DNA of 64,000 nucleotides from the NCBI GenBank assembly GCA_963969345.1, contig OZ017768.1, forward strand, positions 3,434,718 through 3,498,717, in the 5' to 3' direction. Both the position numbers and the translations under genes were made by a program. Under the pieces are notes generated by a model. It was not told the DNA's origin. It saw only the letters and a program-made list of their open reading frames with translations, and did not search any database. Source of the DNA: Turbatrix aceti (Eukaryota > Nematoda > Chromadorea > Rhabditida > Panagrolaimidae). Below are positions 11,551-23,337 of this stretch, one piece after another; position 1 is the first letter of the stretch, and the number at the start of each line of letters is the position of its first letter.

Positions 11551-13640
11551 GCCCAGTTAACCTTAGGTCTGGACGACCGCTTCTTCCTCTTTTTTTCATC
11601 TTTACCAAAAAAAAACCACTCCGGGTGTGCAATTTTGTACTTATAAAAGTTCCGGGCGCCGTCCCCGAAATATTTATGTATCGGGGTCGTGTCGCGCTCA
11701 TGACCGTAGGCGTGTGTGTGTTGTGTTCTACTACGGCAAATGACAGAGTAACGACAAATTGGACAGAAATGAAATAAACGCGTTCTTTACACGTCGAAAG
11801 GGCATGCTGGGAGGGTTGGGCACGCAACAAACTGCCTAAGGGGCGCTCAGCTGGTCAATATCAGACGGGAGGAGAGGAGAAGGAGCGGCCGGACATCCAT
11901 TTATTCTCAACAAGGCGGTAATCCCAAAAGTGTAATTTGAGCTTGAGCTTGTGGCTGTCAATTGCGCCATGTACGCGACCGCGACCGCGACACGACGGCA
12001 TATGCATGGCATACCCATTCGTGCCACAGGCCATCCAGCGATGGATGGATGCATGCGCGCGCACGCATTGACATTGACGGTCTCCGCCCGCCCCGAGGAT
12101 GGTTTCCGCCGTCTAATTCATACCAAATGGCCGTTTTTTGGGGGGTTTGACTGACTTTGGGCCCTGCTTTTTGCACCTTGCATGAAAACAATGCCTCCGG
12201 GCAAAAGCGGGCAGTTGTTATTGTTCTCCAAACCACATTTGATGCCCGAAACGTAAATGTACCGTAACAAAAACAATCAGCAACACTTTCAATCAGATTT
12301 TTTTTTTCCAAATGCAACATTTTCTTCTGGATGACGCATAACGGGCGGGCGCGGACGTTATTAGAATTTAGTACTATTTCCATTTCCTTACCAGCCCTCG
12401 GGACTATACAAAAAGATTTTGGCCGCTCGAGCAGCCCAAACCGTAAACTTTCCCTCCAGCCGTATTTCCCACATTTTGTTATGTTTTCTCCCAGAGGCAT
12501 AGAAAGCAAAACCCAAAATCACTCATTCATCCCCCCATCCTCCCAGATGCCATCTGTAAATAATATCGTGTCGAGATCACAGTCAAGATGATATGACTGG
12601 CAGTTTTGGGCGAATTGAAGGGGCATATGAAGAGAACATAAACCGGGCTCTTACCCCCAGTTTTCAGTCGAATTGGCGGAAATTGTCTGCAACAAAAGTT
12701 GCCGTGCCGCGGTCATAAATAGTTAACGAGTAATCAATCTACGCCCTCGCCCTCATCCGAAAGCAGCGCGTGCGCGAACCAACAAACGAACGGGTGTCGC
12801 ATTTTCTGGACGATTCAGGATGCAGCAGCAGCAGATGAGGTAGGTGTAATTCAAAAAATAAACTCCACAGAACATGGGTCACGGTCACGGTGACAGTGAA
12901 AAGGTAAACAAACATGCTGCAAGTTTATTTTTTTTTGCGCGTGCGACACCCGATCACCTAAATGCTCCCACGAGACCGACCCGATGACAATGATTGTGAA
13001 CCGCGCGGACCTGACTGACTGAGGTTTAAAAAAACATAAACGCTTGCAAATTCAAATTCCACGAGTGGATTCATTCAACCGGAGGGCGCGTTCTAGATAA
13101 ATTATGTCTTTCGTCTACGAGTGTGGGTTCTGCGCGCATAATGCAAAACAGGGGCAGCAGGAAGAGCACCCGCCCGGCGGTCGTTATATATCAAAGTGCA
13201 AATGACTTTCAGCTTCAATGTTTTCTGATTTCCACCAGGGTAAGTTTTCGTTTTGCCAATAATACGCACGCACTCACTTTTCTGCCTCCCTCTCATTGCG
13301 CGTTGCGTTGCTGGTTTCTGACGTAGGTTTGTGTCCCTCCGTTGATGACGGAACTTCTTGTAGTGTTTGCATTTCACTGGGTCCTGGGGTATGAGTTATA
13401 AAAGCGTGCGAAACAAACGTGTGTGTCGTAATTATTTTTTTTATTTTTGCTCGCATTGTTTTTGGGCTCTTTACAGTTTCCTTCATGGCACAGAAGAGCC
13501 ACAACGAGTAGCACCGAATCCGTTTTTACCGTATGCGACGATCGACGGCCCCCGGCAGCTTTACCTTCCGTCTTCTCCCGTACGTTGTTTTTGTGAGGGG
13601 ATTTTTTTTCCATGGTGACGACGGAAATTTTTTGTTCCAG
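11551..13640. other. Intergenic region, no gene seen
   Basis: About 2.1 kb between the membrane-protein stop and the MGAT1 acceptor. A candidate poly(A) signal AATAAA at 11772-11777 fits the 3' end of the upstream gene. The rest has no supported exon. A T-rich tract ending in TTTGTTCCAG at 13640 is the acceptor used by MGAT1. Confidence 0.5.
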
Positions 13641-13643
13641 TCG
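13641..13643 (+). other. Probable trans-splice site before MGAT1
   Basis: A pyrimidine-rich acceptor TTTTTTTGTTCCAG ends at 13640, only three bases before the MGAT1 ATG. An acceptor this close to the start codon, with no matching 5' UTR exon visible, is typical of nematode spliced-leader addition. An ordinary 5' UTR intron cannot be excluded. Confidence 0.45.
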
Positions 13644-15614
13644 ATGCTTCGCCGCGTGTGCCGGACAGCGCGTGCATCGCGCAGACGTCAGCTGGTGGCA
13701 TTTGTCCTCACAGCGTTCTGCATTGTCACGATCTACCTTCACTCTGCCGGACCGGTGACGACGAATCCCATCCTCACGGCCGATCGCCACCTCCTTCAGT
13801 CTGACGCGCAGGCAGCCCTCGGCGGTGCGCACGGGCGTCGACCGCGACCGGCTGATGGACGCGTGACGGCGGTCGTCGTGATGGCAGCGACGAGGCCGGC
13901 GGCCGTGCGGAATCACCTCCAACAACTGCTCTCGCTTCGCTCGGCTCCCGAAAAGTGGCCGGTCTACGTCAGCCAGGATGGCGACAACGCGGAGGTCACC
14001 GCTACCATCAAGGGGTTTCTCAACGACAGCGCCAAGGTTTTTCACATTCATGTAAGTGTGGGAGATATAATAATTATAAATTCAATTTTTTGGCGGGAAA
14101 ATCACATTTTGCCAAAATTTTTCTGATACGTTTTTTGTCGTTTACCAAATTTTTTTCATTTTTAGCACAAAGATCGCGAAGGTGTGAACAGTCCGATCCA
14201 CAAATCGGCCAAAAATTACTTCCTCATCGCCCAGCACTACAAATTCGCTCTCGACAAGATTTTCAACGAGCTAAAATACGAAACTGCCATCATCACCGAA
14301 GATGACCTGGATCTTGCCTCGGATTTCTTTTCCTACTTTGAGTGGACCCGGCACCTGCTCTTCGACGACCCATCCGTCCTGTGCATATCCGCGTGGAATG
14401 ACAATGGCGCCGAAAAATTGGTCGATCATTTTCAAAGTCAGCGACTTTACAGGACGGATTTCTTTCCTGGTCTCGGCTGGATGCTGACAGCGGATACCTG
14501 GCGGCAACTGGCTCCCGACTGGCCCCAGGCGTATTGGGACGATTGGATGAGGACGGAAAAAGTGCGCAAGGACCGGGTTTGCATTCGGCCGGAAGTTTCA
14601 CGCACGCTCCATAATATGGCGCTTGCGGGAAAGGGTTCGAGCAAGTAAGTTACGGTTTTTTTGTGCTTTGGTCGGGGATGGACGAACAGAAATTTTTTGT
14701 TCGAGAACGAACGAATACGAACAATTTGACTATTTTGTTCGATAAATCGAACGAATACGAACATTTTTTGACTGTGTTCGCGAACAAACAGCAAACACAT
14801 TTTTTTATGAATTCTGCAAAATTTTGTTCCCAAATTTGATGAATATGTATTTTTTGCCATTTTTGTCAGATGACATAAATTTTTGACACCGTTACCCTAA
14901 ATTTACACAAATTTTTGTTCGTTTAAATTTTTTCGTTTGCGATACGAATGCGAACAAAAAAATATGAAAAATGTGTTTACGAACGAACACGTACAGGAAA
15001 AATCAATTTTTTTTTGCGAACGAACGCAAACGTCAATTTTTGGCATTTTCAGCGGTATGTACAAAGCTTTCCTGAACTCGATCTTCCTGCCAAAGACCCC
15101 GGTAGATTTCTCGCTGGTGGACACCTCGAGACTCATGAAAGACGCCTACGACGCGTCCTACGGCGAGCAGGTGCGGAACACGAAAAGGCTGACTCCGGCG
15201 GAGCTCATCAGTCGCGAGAAGCCCCTGGACAGGGCTATCGCGTATTCCGTGGTCTATAGAAACCCCCGAGAGTACCGAGAGATTGCCAAGGCCTTCCAGC
15301 TCATGAACGACATCCGCGCAGGCATGGCCCGAACCGCCTACTACGGTGTCGTGCCGTTCTACGTCGATGGCGCGAGGGTCTACGCGATCCACGTGGACAC
15401 GGATCTGCAAAACTTTGGAAAACAGCTTTCTACGAGCCTCTACCACGACGATTGGGACAAGATGAGTCGGTATCTCGACTTTGCAGAGTTTTACTGCAAG
15501 CCAAACAAGTGGAAGGGAAAGTGCGATCCCAATGATCCGGATATGATTGCGTGGTTCAAGAAGAGGAAGCAGATTAAGAGACTCCAGGCGTGGGGTGAGA
15601 TGATTGTCGTCTGA
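13644..15614 (+). CDS. mgat1: Alpha-1,3-mannosyl-glycoprotein 2-beta-N-acetylglucosaminyltransferase (GnT-I)
   Basis: Exons 13644-14051, 14166-14644 and 15053-15614 give 482 residues (human enzyme 445). A short basic tail and one hydrophobic segment (residues about 15-32, LVAFVLTAFCIVTIYL) make it a type II Golgi membrane protein. The catalytic GT13 domain shows VTAVVVMAATRP, YKFALDKIF, the metal-binding TEDDLDLASDFFSYFEW (the family's EDD motif), VLCISAWNDNG, YRTDFFPGLGWML, WDDWMR and CIRPEVSRTLHNM. This enzyme adds GlcNAc to Man5GlcNAc2 and opens hybrid and complex N-glycan synthesis in the Golgi. The second intron (14645-15052) holds a TTCG-rich repeat. Start chosen because the ATG follows a splice acceptor by three bases. 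Confidence 0.95.
14685..15040. repeat. TTCG-rich degenerate repeat, copy 1 (MGAT1 intron 2)
   Basis: The intron consists of variants of GAACGAATACGAACA and its inverse TGTTCGCGAACAAA, for example GAACGAACGAATACGAAC at about 14703 and GTGTTCGCGAACAAACAG near 14774. The same vocabulary recurs inside an intron of the Kunitz/lustrin gene around 57.1-57.35 kb. The units can pair with each other. No coding potential is seen. Confidence 0.65.
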
Positions 15615-15909
15615 CAATTCACCTCGCCTGGTAGACACATATCGCACAAAAAATCCCTCTCTGACGATCTCCTGTTCCTATTTTTGTTTTTGTATTTCTT
15701 ATTCTTTTTCCACCATCACCATCACCACCACCATCCCCGATAATTACGGTTTCAACCGGCTGCCGTCCTCCTCCTTCTCGTTCCCGTCTCCGTTCCCGCC
15801 CCCGTCATCGCCTCTAAAGTATGCCAGTACGCACGACTTCCCCTGTGCTTTTCCTGCAGTCAAACACGGTTAATTGAAAATACTTACGAAGATAACGGTA
15901 AATAACGAT

Positions 15910-18268
15910 TCACAAAGTAGAAGTCGGCGAGTGTACAAAGGTGGTCAGAACCGTGGAAAGGGTAGGGCGGGAGTGGAAAATGGGTTCGAAACCGCAGGAT
16001 TCCAATCGCAGCAACCGGAGGAAGTGGGTGCGGTAGTTGATGCTGTCTTCGCCGAGGTAGATCCTAGAAGATGGTCAGTCGTTGGCTGACAAGTACTGTT
16101 TCAGGGGAAGTTTTGGAAATTTTCGAAAATTGCGTTTTTGGCATTTTTGATGATTTTTTGCATGTTCTAGCTAAAAAACTGGCATTTCCAATAAAAAATA
16201 CATATTGATCGACGTGATTTTTTATGGAGAATCCGATAAAAATATTGGGCTTTAGATACCTTGAAAATGCCAAAAATCGCATTTAAAAAATGGCCACAAT
16301 AAAAAATGGAAACATTTGTATCGACATTTTTCAATGAACCCTATATTTTTATATTTTCCCGGATTTTCTATCAAAATTCACATCAATCAAAATGTACACT
16401 GGCTTTGAAAATGCCGTAGTTTTTTTCGCTACAAAATGTAAAAAATCATCAAAAATGACAAAAACTCAAGATTTTCGGAAATTCGTAAGTCTGCCAGATT
16501 ACGTCTACATTTTACGGTAAAGACTGGCAAAAGAAATTTTTGAAAAATTGCCAAAACGCGTTTAACACCTTTTTTTGGTGATAAACAGTGCCCACCTCAA
16601 CCGAAAAGCGATTTGTGAAAATTTCTTGAGTTGCTCGCAGCCAGAGGCGTCGAGCACATTCTGCACAAACTGCAGCTCATCCCCGTCGAGATCGACAACC
16701 AGGTGCGATGTTTTTTGGTCCGATGAAGCGATCAGGTGCCTTTTTCTGTCAGGGGCAATGACATCTACGCTGCAGGAACCATAAACCGGCATTCTGTCCC
16801 CAGAAGCCTCATATCTGAGGTACAACACGTGACAACTGTCGTTGATTGAACACAGCCGGGGCATGCCTTCCTCCGGGGATACACAAGTTGCAGAAGTTGT
16901 GTTGGACGTCTGCCTTGCGAGATATGCCAGCAACCGGAGCCGCTCCTCCCCCGGAGAGCCCATGCCAAAGACGGGAGCGTGACTGACATGGTCCAGCGTG
17001 GTTTTTATAAACGCCACGCGATAGACGCAGTGCCTAGGAGTCGGCAGACACGCGCCATTGGACTGTGCACCGGCCTGGGCGTACCCGGAAGAGTAAAACA
17101 AGTGGTTGAGCACCTCCAGCCACGCAGGAACGACTTCGGTAGCGTTCAAAGCCTCGATTCGAATTTCGAAGAGGAGAAGACGCGTTGAGAGGTGCTGAAA
17201 TAGTATTTGGGGTGTCTAACAAGTATAAAAAGGTATAAAAAGGCTGACAGTGGCGATGTCAAGCAAAAGTTGGGGCGCTTCGAGCAGGTGACCGGCGTCG
17301 AAGGCCTCAGAATAGAGCTCCAGCTTGGCGACGTCAAAATGGTCGCCGGCGACGCTGTTTACGATGGTTTCGATTGGAAAGCGGCGTTCTTCCAGGATTT
17401 CGGGGAGGTATGAGACTTCGACGTCGCCTGAAAGGTTGGAACGATAACATCAAAACGGCCTCAAAATCAGGCTTTTTTTTAGTTTATTTAAAAAAGTAAA
17501 AAAAATAAATTTTTGTTCGAAATAACAAAATTTTATGTTAAAATGCAAAATAATTACACATTTATAGCAAAAAGTTAGTTTTTTTAAGTAAGAAACAAAA
17601 AACCATTGAATATCATATATTTATTTGAAAAAAAAATCGTTCAAATTTTTTTACAAAAGTCTTTTCTGTTTTTTATGCGTACAAAAGTTTTTTTCTTTTT
17701 TTCTGCAATCAAAAGTTTTTTTCTGGCCGACCGAAAATTCTCAGACCGTCGCCCAATTAAAACTCAGAAAAAAAATACTCACTCTGAAAAGCGTCAAGAA
17801 CCGCAGCTCCATGAGGTCCGAAGAAGGCCCAGCGCACTGAATCGTTGAAACTAGCCTCGAATTCACCGGCTGCATTCACCAGACCGGTTACGAGCAGATT
17901 TCGGCTGTAAAAGACATTATTTTATGCTACTTCGACCCGCATCGGTAAACTTACCCAGTTCCAGGTCGTTCAAGAACCTCAAGACACACCGGATACCCGT
18001 ACCTGCTGCCACCGACCACCTCCCTCCTCTGGCACGTGTACTGCGCACGGGCGAGCCACTCGCTGAGTCTGACCGCTTCGCCCTCGGCCAAACCAGTGGC
18101 AGGCGACGTGTACGCGTCGGTCAACTCGCAGGGAACTTTGTTTGGGGTAGGTTGGCGTGTCGGTGCCGTCAAAAGTTCAGCGATCAGACGAAGGCACTCA
18201 AATCCAAGCCAGATGCCGATGACCACGTTGGCAAAGCGAAGATATCCCGAATTCGCGTTAAACCGCAT
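15910..18268 (-). CDS. METTL24/Methyltransf_21-like protein with duplicated domain
   Basis: Exons (minus strand) 18268-17955, 17904-17783, 17427-17249, 17194-16596 and 16063-15910 close in frame to 455 residues. The N-terminus carries a hydrophobic anchor (FANVVIGIWLGFECLRLIAELL), followed by a pre-domain segment ending RYGYPVCLEV, as in METTL24-type proteins. Residues about 160-260 contain FPIETIVNS...HFDVAKLEL...APQLLLDI and then WLEVLNHLFYSSGYA and CVYRVAFIK, matching the order of the family's TL..I....DVLKMDIEGAE, QLL.E, L...GY and FIK motifs. Residues about 300-455 repeat this order: HLVVDLDGDELQFVQNVL, SQIAFRLR, FLRLLRLESCGFEPIFHSRP. The acidic DxEG motif is degraded in the first half, so it may be a pseudoenzyme. 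The donor at 17248 (GTCAGC) is weak. Family call is moderate. Confidence 0.6.
16085..16570. repeat. Foldback repeat family 1, copy B (METTL24-like intron 4)
   Basis: Lies entirely within the intron 16064-16595. It contains GGCATTTTTGATGATTTTTTGCATGTTCTAGCT on the left, and on the right the inverse segment with ACATCAATCAAAATGTACACTGG and GCCGTAGTTTTTTTCGCTACA. The outer motif GTAAGTCTGCCAGAT near 16486-16500 matches the right end of copy A. Confidence 0.8.
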
Positions 18269-18682
18269 GCGCGGAGCCTAGGCAGGCAGGAAATGCGTGT
18301 ACATACCTGCGCAAAAGGGAAACGAAAACAACACGTGCCCAGGTTGCATCGCTTGACCTTGGGCAGGTGACATTTTTCGCGGTGTTTTAAAAATATCCAA
18401 TTATATATGTTCAATTGATCTTTTGTCCTTGATGCAAACTATGTGAAGCTGTGCCACTTTTTGCAACCGACAGTCTGTATTTTATGTATCGTAATGCATT
18501 TTTGTCCTAAAAAAATCAGAAAACTCAAAAAACACAACGTTTGGCATTGTGTCCCAAACCAACGCGCTATTTTCGCGCAGCGTCAATTTTTTATCCTTCG
18601 AACGAACGCAAGCTGTTTTTTTTTGTGGTGTTTGCTTCCAGGTGACCACTTTTACACTTCATTCATTATCGTCCTCGCCAGA

Positions 18683-19316
18683 ATGCCAGCCCTTGCACCG
18701 CGTGAGAAGGACAAGGGCCACGAACTCAGCGCTTACCGTGACCAACGATTCAGCGTAAGTTTTCTGGATTTTTTGCTTTCGTTTTATCACTTTCAAAACC
18801 CTCTCCGCTTTCAGGGCTCGCTCAAAGACCAGGAAAAGCTCCTGCGCCACTCAACTACGCTCTACGTCGGCAACCTGTCCTACTACACGACCGAGGAACA
18901 GGTCTACGAACTTTTTGGTCGCGCAGGCGACGTCCGACGCGTCATCATTGGCATCGACAGATACAAAAAGACGCCATGTGGCTTCTGCTTTGTTGAGTAA
19001 GTCTTATTTTTTTTAAAAGCCCGCCGGAATGCTTGTGACACTGGTTTTTAGGTACTTCACCCGCGACGACGCGGAGAATGGCATGCGGTACGTGAATGCC
19101 ACCCGCCTCGACGACCGCATCATTCGAACCGACTGGGACGCTGGATTCGTCGAAGGTCGACAATACGGGCGCGGACGGCACGGCGGACAGGTCCGTGACG
19201 AGTACCGGAAGGACTTTGACCAAGGCAGGGGCGGATGGAGCAAAGAGGTCGGAAATCGTCGGGCCCAGCACGCGGCCAACGCCGCTGCCGTCACTGCCGG
19301 CGGCGATGCTTCTTGA
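18683..19316 (+). CDS. ncbp2: Nuclear cap-binding protein subunit 2 (CBP20)
   Basis: Exons 18683-18754, 18815-18996 and 19052-19316 encode about 172 residues. The N-terminal segment [22 protein letters not shown], the RNP2 strand [20 protein letters not shown], the RNP1 strand GFCFVEYFTR and the C-terminal [28 protein letters not shown] match CBP20 closely, including the tyrosine (AYRDQRF) that stacks on the cap guanine in the human structure. With CBP80 it binds the m7G cap of nascent RNA in the nucleus. Introns are 60 and 55 nt. A T-rich acceptor (TTTGCTTCCAG, about 18641) lies some 40 nt upstream of the ATG, a possible trans-splice or 5' UTR acceptor. The gene converges on UBA3. Confidence 0.97.
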
Positions 19317-19914
19317 ATCAATCCCCTTCGCGATCTCCTCTCGTCCGTCTTTTTTGTTTGTGAGTATCCATTTGACGCTTTTTTTGATGTTTGGTCGCAT
19401 GGTAAATATTTTTTCCGGCGTTTTTGACGGAAATTTTACTATTTTTGGGGTTTTGATGGAATTTTTGTGTACGATTTTTTTTCGTCATTCGTGTTATTTT
19501 GTGAGTATCAATTTCACGTTTTTTTGAAGTTTGGTGGCACGAAAAATTTTTTTAAGCCTTTTTCGAGCAAAATAGACTAATTTTGGGGTATTTATGGCAA
19601 AAATAACCTAAATTTTTGAATTTTATGTACGATTTTTTTCTCGTCATTCGTGTTTGCTTGTCAGCATTAATTTGACGTTTTTTAAAAGTTTGGTGGCACG
19701 AAAAAATTTTTTGAGCTTTTTTCGACCGAAATTGAACAATTTTAGGGTTTTTATGCCAAAAATAACCAAAAACCACTAATTTTTGTGCATTTCACCTTGA
19801 CAACACGTTTATATGTATCAAGAAAAAAAAGTTATCGTTTCCACAAAAAAAAGAAAAAAAACAAGACAATTGGATGCAGATAACCCGTCCGCTGGAAACA
19901 ACCGGTTCATCCAG
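19317..19914. other. Interval between convergent NCBP2 and UBA3
   Basis: About 600 bp. A unit of roughly 155-170 bp recurs three times between 19350 and 19780. Each copy carries TTTGGTGGCACGAAAAA or a close relative, followed by GTACGATTTTTTT-TCGTCATTCGTGTT and a TTGACGTTTTTT stretch. It is a short tandem repeat in the shared 3' region; no exon is seen. Confidence 0.6.
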
Positions 19915-21486
19915 TCAAACAGCAGCAGCAGCAGTGAACTTGATGATCACAGTGATGGCTCTGGAGAGCGTGTTGTCGGAAACGATGAGTTCCTGGCCGT
20001 CGACGATCTCCAGGGCAGAGAGGGAGTCTTGGAGCCTCGCCCGGCATCGAGCAGTCGTCTCAGGCATGAGATTGTTTTCCACGAAGACAGCCGTGCTTTC
20101 TGCGTGGATGGAAGGCGCCTTGAGTTTGAATTTGTCCATGAGAAGCTCCCGGAATGCAGAGAGCGTCTTGGACGAGTCAACCTCGACGACCGTGGGTTTC
20201 TGGCTGCATACGATGCAGTCTGGGTTTCGGTCGAGTTGGACGACGCCACAGTACGCCCCGTTTACGTCGGAAAAGTTGAGATAGTTGGACATGCTCAGTG
20301 CCACGCTGTAAATCAGTCTGTGAGCCACAAATAAAAAAAATAAAGGCAAACTTACTTGGAAGCCAGTTTGAAAGCCTCGAGAACGCAGCTCCCGGCGATT
20401 ATCGCGTTCGTAGAAGCGACAGCCGGTATAATTCGCTTCAAGACACCCAACGTGAGTCTCAGATCGACGCCCGTGATTCCAAATTGAGCGGCACGGGTTT
20501 GGGACTCGATGAGGACCCAATCGAGGTGGACGGGATCATCAACGTCGATCTTGACGCCCTCACCGAAGGGGTGCTCCCGTTCCCACTGAATGACTTTCAC
20601 GTACTCTATGCAGTGCTCCGGGAGCCGGGGTGTGTGAGCGATGGTGCAGAGCGGAAAATTGAGCTGGGGAGGGTACAAATCCAGAGTGCAGTCCACGCAC
20701 GGCGAAAGAAAAGGGAAAATCACCCTGGCATTGCCGTTGAAACCCTCGGTGCCACCGTCGACCATAGGCACGATCGTGGACTGGTCAATCTCGCCATCTG
20801 CTTCGAATTGAACGAGCGAGCACTGAAAAACGTCAAAATTGGCCTAAAATCTTCCCAATTGGCATAAAAAATCAAAACAACGTCAAAATCGGCCTAAAAT
20901 CGTTCCAATTTCCCAAAAAAACCCACCAAAGTGGCATTGAGCCAGCGACGGGCATCGATAGAATCCAGACCGCAAATGACGATACTGAAGCTCGCGTAGA
21001 ACTCCGGGCCCTTGTCCTGGATGCGGCAGTTGTGCGGCACGACTTCGACGCCCTCAACTCGCCCATTGACAAACTTGGCAGCGGTTTCAGCCTTGGACTT
21101 TCCAACATCCGCTTCACGAAACAAAAACTGCCGGTTGAGGTTGGACAGATCGATCGTGTCCATGTCGATGACTTCGATATTTCGAAAACCAAAAAGTGCC
21201 TGCAAAAAATGTCCTAAACCCTTCCAAAAATCAGCTAAAACTCACCAAATCCTTCAGAATCTCACAACCCAGCCCTCCGGCACCAACGACGAGAATTTTG
21301 CAGTCCTGCACACATTTGAAGTTCTGCAGAAGCATTTTCAAAGAGATGTCATTGAACAAAAACAAAAAAACTTACCGATTCGCCGGGTTCGAAAGCTGGA
21401 TGCGCAAAAGCCGACGGCCTGTCGGTCAGTCGACGAACGTCGATCCAGCGATCATTCGAAAGCTTATCTACGGATACAGAACCCAT
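19915..21486 (-). CDS. uba3: NEDD8-activating enzyme E1 catalytic subunit
   Basis: Minus-strand exons 21486-21376, 21323-21246, 21199-20927, 20822-20356 and 20317-19915 give 443 residues (human 463). The order is: adenylation nucleotide loop [60 protein letters not shown]; the two CxxC-type zinc cysteine pairs (CVDC and CIVC); catalytic cysteine in [36 protein letters not shown]; and a C-terminal ubiquitin-fold domain ending in [12 protein letters not shown], which recruits the E2 UBC12. With APPBP1/ULA1 it activates NEDD8 for cullin modification. Introns are 52, 46, 104 and 38 nt; the 38-nt intron is very short. The start ATG is the first in frame. Confidence 0.97.
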
Positions 21487-22120
21487 TACGGCGAAAAACA
21501 AAACCGACAGACGAGAATGTTGAAGAGAAACGAACTTTCGCTGATAAAACAGAACAAACGACGCAAAAACTGCTGTCCAAGGCTCCCGGCGCGAAAAACA
21601 CTTGGTCGTAATCTGTTCGTTACTTTGATTCTGTATTTATTTGTAGATCTTATTTTTTTGAACAGCCAGCTAGTTTTTAGTTGTTTGGTCATTTATAGTT
21701 TTTTTGATTCATCTCTTAGGGAAGTAATTTGGTTATCTCGGATGTACAATTCACGGGAGAAGCGTAGTTTGTAGGAGCTTCTCCTTTTGACCCTTCCGGT
21801 CTTGCGGACTTTTTTTTTTCGCGTTGGCGAATGAGGAAGACAGACGTCGGATGCCTTCCTCATGACCAGTTAGTTCGGTAGTATTAAGCAAGCAGCAACA
21901 ACCGGTTCGGGGCCGGAGGATCACTGCCGTCCTGTCCTGTTTTACGCTCTACTCATTTTCCTTCGATTTTGCTGCTGCGCCCTTTTTTTTGCCTCTAACC
22001 CTTGTCTCGCCCGTATTGGGATCGGTTGAGGGGGATTTTGATGCGAGGCGGGGATAAGGAGCGCACGACGACGCTACCGCCTGCTTCATTTCGCACAGGA
22101 GCGCACCAAATCGATTGCCC

Positions 22121-23337
22121 ATGGGTTTTGTGAGGGTGCGGCGGATGCCGCTACCTCTCAAACTGCTTGTCGCCAACTTTGCATGGATTTTGCCGTACCT
22201 GTTGGTGAGTTACGATACTTTTTGTTTGTTTTTGTCATCTCATGTTCTTTCTTTGTTTTTTTTTTCAATGGCAGGTCGCCAACTACCTGGAGCGCTCACT
22301 GCTGCCTTTCCGGCTCATGTGCTACACGGAAGCCGACCTCCTCAGCATCCAGCAACCGGTTCGACAGCCTATTCAGGATTGTGTTCGGCATTTCTTTCCC
22401 AACCGGAAGCCGGCTGACAACTGCGTTTTCCGGAACCCGATCGGAGCTGTTATTGAACCAAATTTACCGGCTGATTTCGAACAAGTCGTGGTGGTCCGAT
22501 CTGCGCCGGGTTCTCTGGACTACCGAATGTACATCCGAGACACGTGGAAAACAACCTTTGACACCCGACGAGTCCCGGTCATCTTTGTCTGCGGTTACGA
22601 TCGGGACAGACGGGATCACATTCAAGAAGAAGCAGCTTTACACGACGACATCCTGCAACTCGATTTTGTCGATTCGTATCAAAACCTGACACTCAAAATG
22701 ATGGCGACGTACAACTATTTTCTGCGCAGACAATCCATGAAGCAATTGATAGTCATAAACGACGACACGATGGTCAACCGAACTGCGATCTTTGCAGACG
22801 CCCAGGTGAGTGAGTCACGGATCAATTAATGTCGTATCTCGTCTTTTGATCTGTCCCCGCAACGAAATTGACTAATTTTTTTATATGTAAACTAGATGCG
22901 ACCATTTTTTGTCACATACCTGAAATACCGCCAATGATTATTATTCTTTGCTTCAGGCAACGAGGGATGTTGAAAAGTACATGATCGGCAAGGTATCTCG
23001 CGGCTACCCCCGTCTCTTCATGCCCTGGCTGCTGTGGCACATCCCATCGTCGACCTACAAGCACAAGTGCTATCCGCCTTTCGTCCAGGGCTCAAGCTTC
23101 ATCCTGAGCCGTGCTGCTGCTGCCGAGCTGCTCGAACACGTCTGCGATTTTCCGTTTGTACCGCTGGACGACGTCATGACCGGCATCATCGCGCACTGCG
23201 TTGGCACGAAGCTGCTTCACCGCGAAGGCTTTGACAAACACACCGAAGATTCGTTCAGCGTCTACCACTATCAGTACTCCCGGCACAGCGCTGAGCATCT
23301 GAGGTTGCTATGGAACGGAATAAAGCGTCATCTCTAG
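22121..23337 (+). CDS. GT31 family beta-1,3-glycosyltransferase
   Basis: Exons 22121-22204, 22275-22805 and 22957-23337 encode 331 residues. A short basic N-terminus and a hydrophobic stretch (LPLKLLVANFAWILPYLLV) give a type II Golgi membrane topology. The catalytic domain follows the beta-1,3-galactosyltransferase plan: VVVVRSAPGSLDYRMYIRDTWK, PVIFVCGYDRD, an acidic E..LHDDILQLDFVDSYQNLTLKMMATYNYF, a metal-binding NDDTMVNR in place of the common DDD/DVD, PPFVQGSSFILS and FPFVPLDDVMTGI. The exact acceptor (Gal, GalNAc or GlcNAc linkage) cannot be assigned. At 331 residues it has the usual length for this family. Confidence 0.9.

Noticed and set aside
15984..15996. GGTTCGAAACC, a second B-box-like match
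   Set aside because: It lies within the last coding exon of the METTL24-like gene and has no cloverleaf around it.
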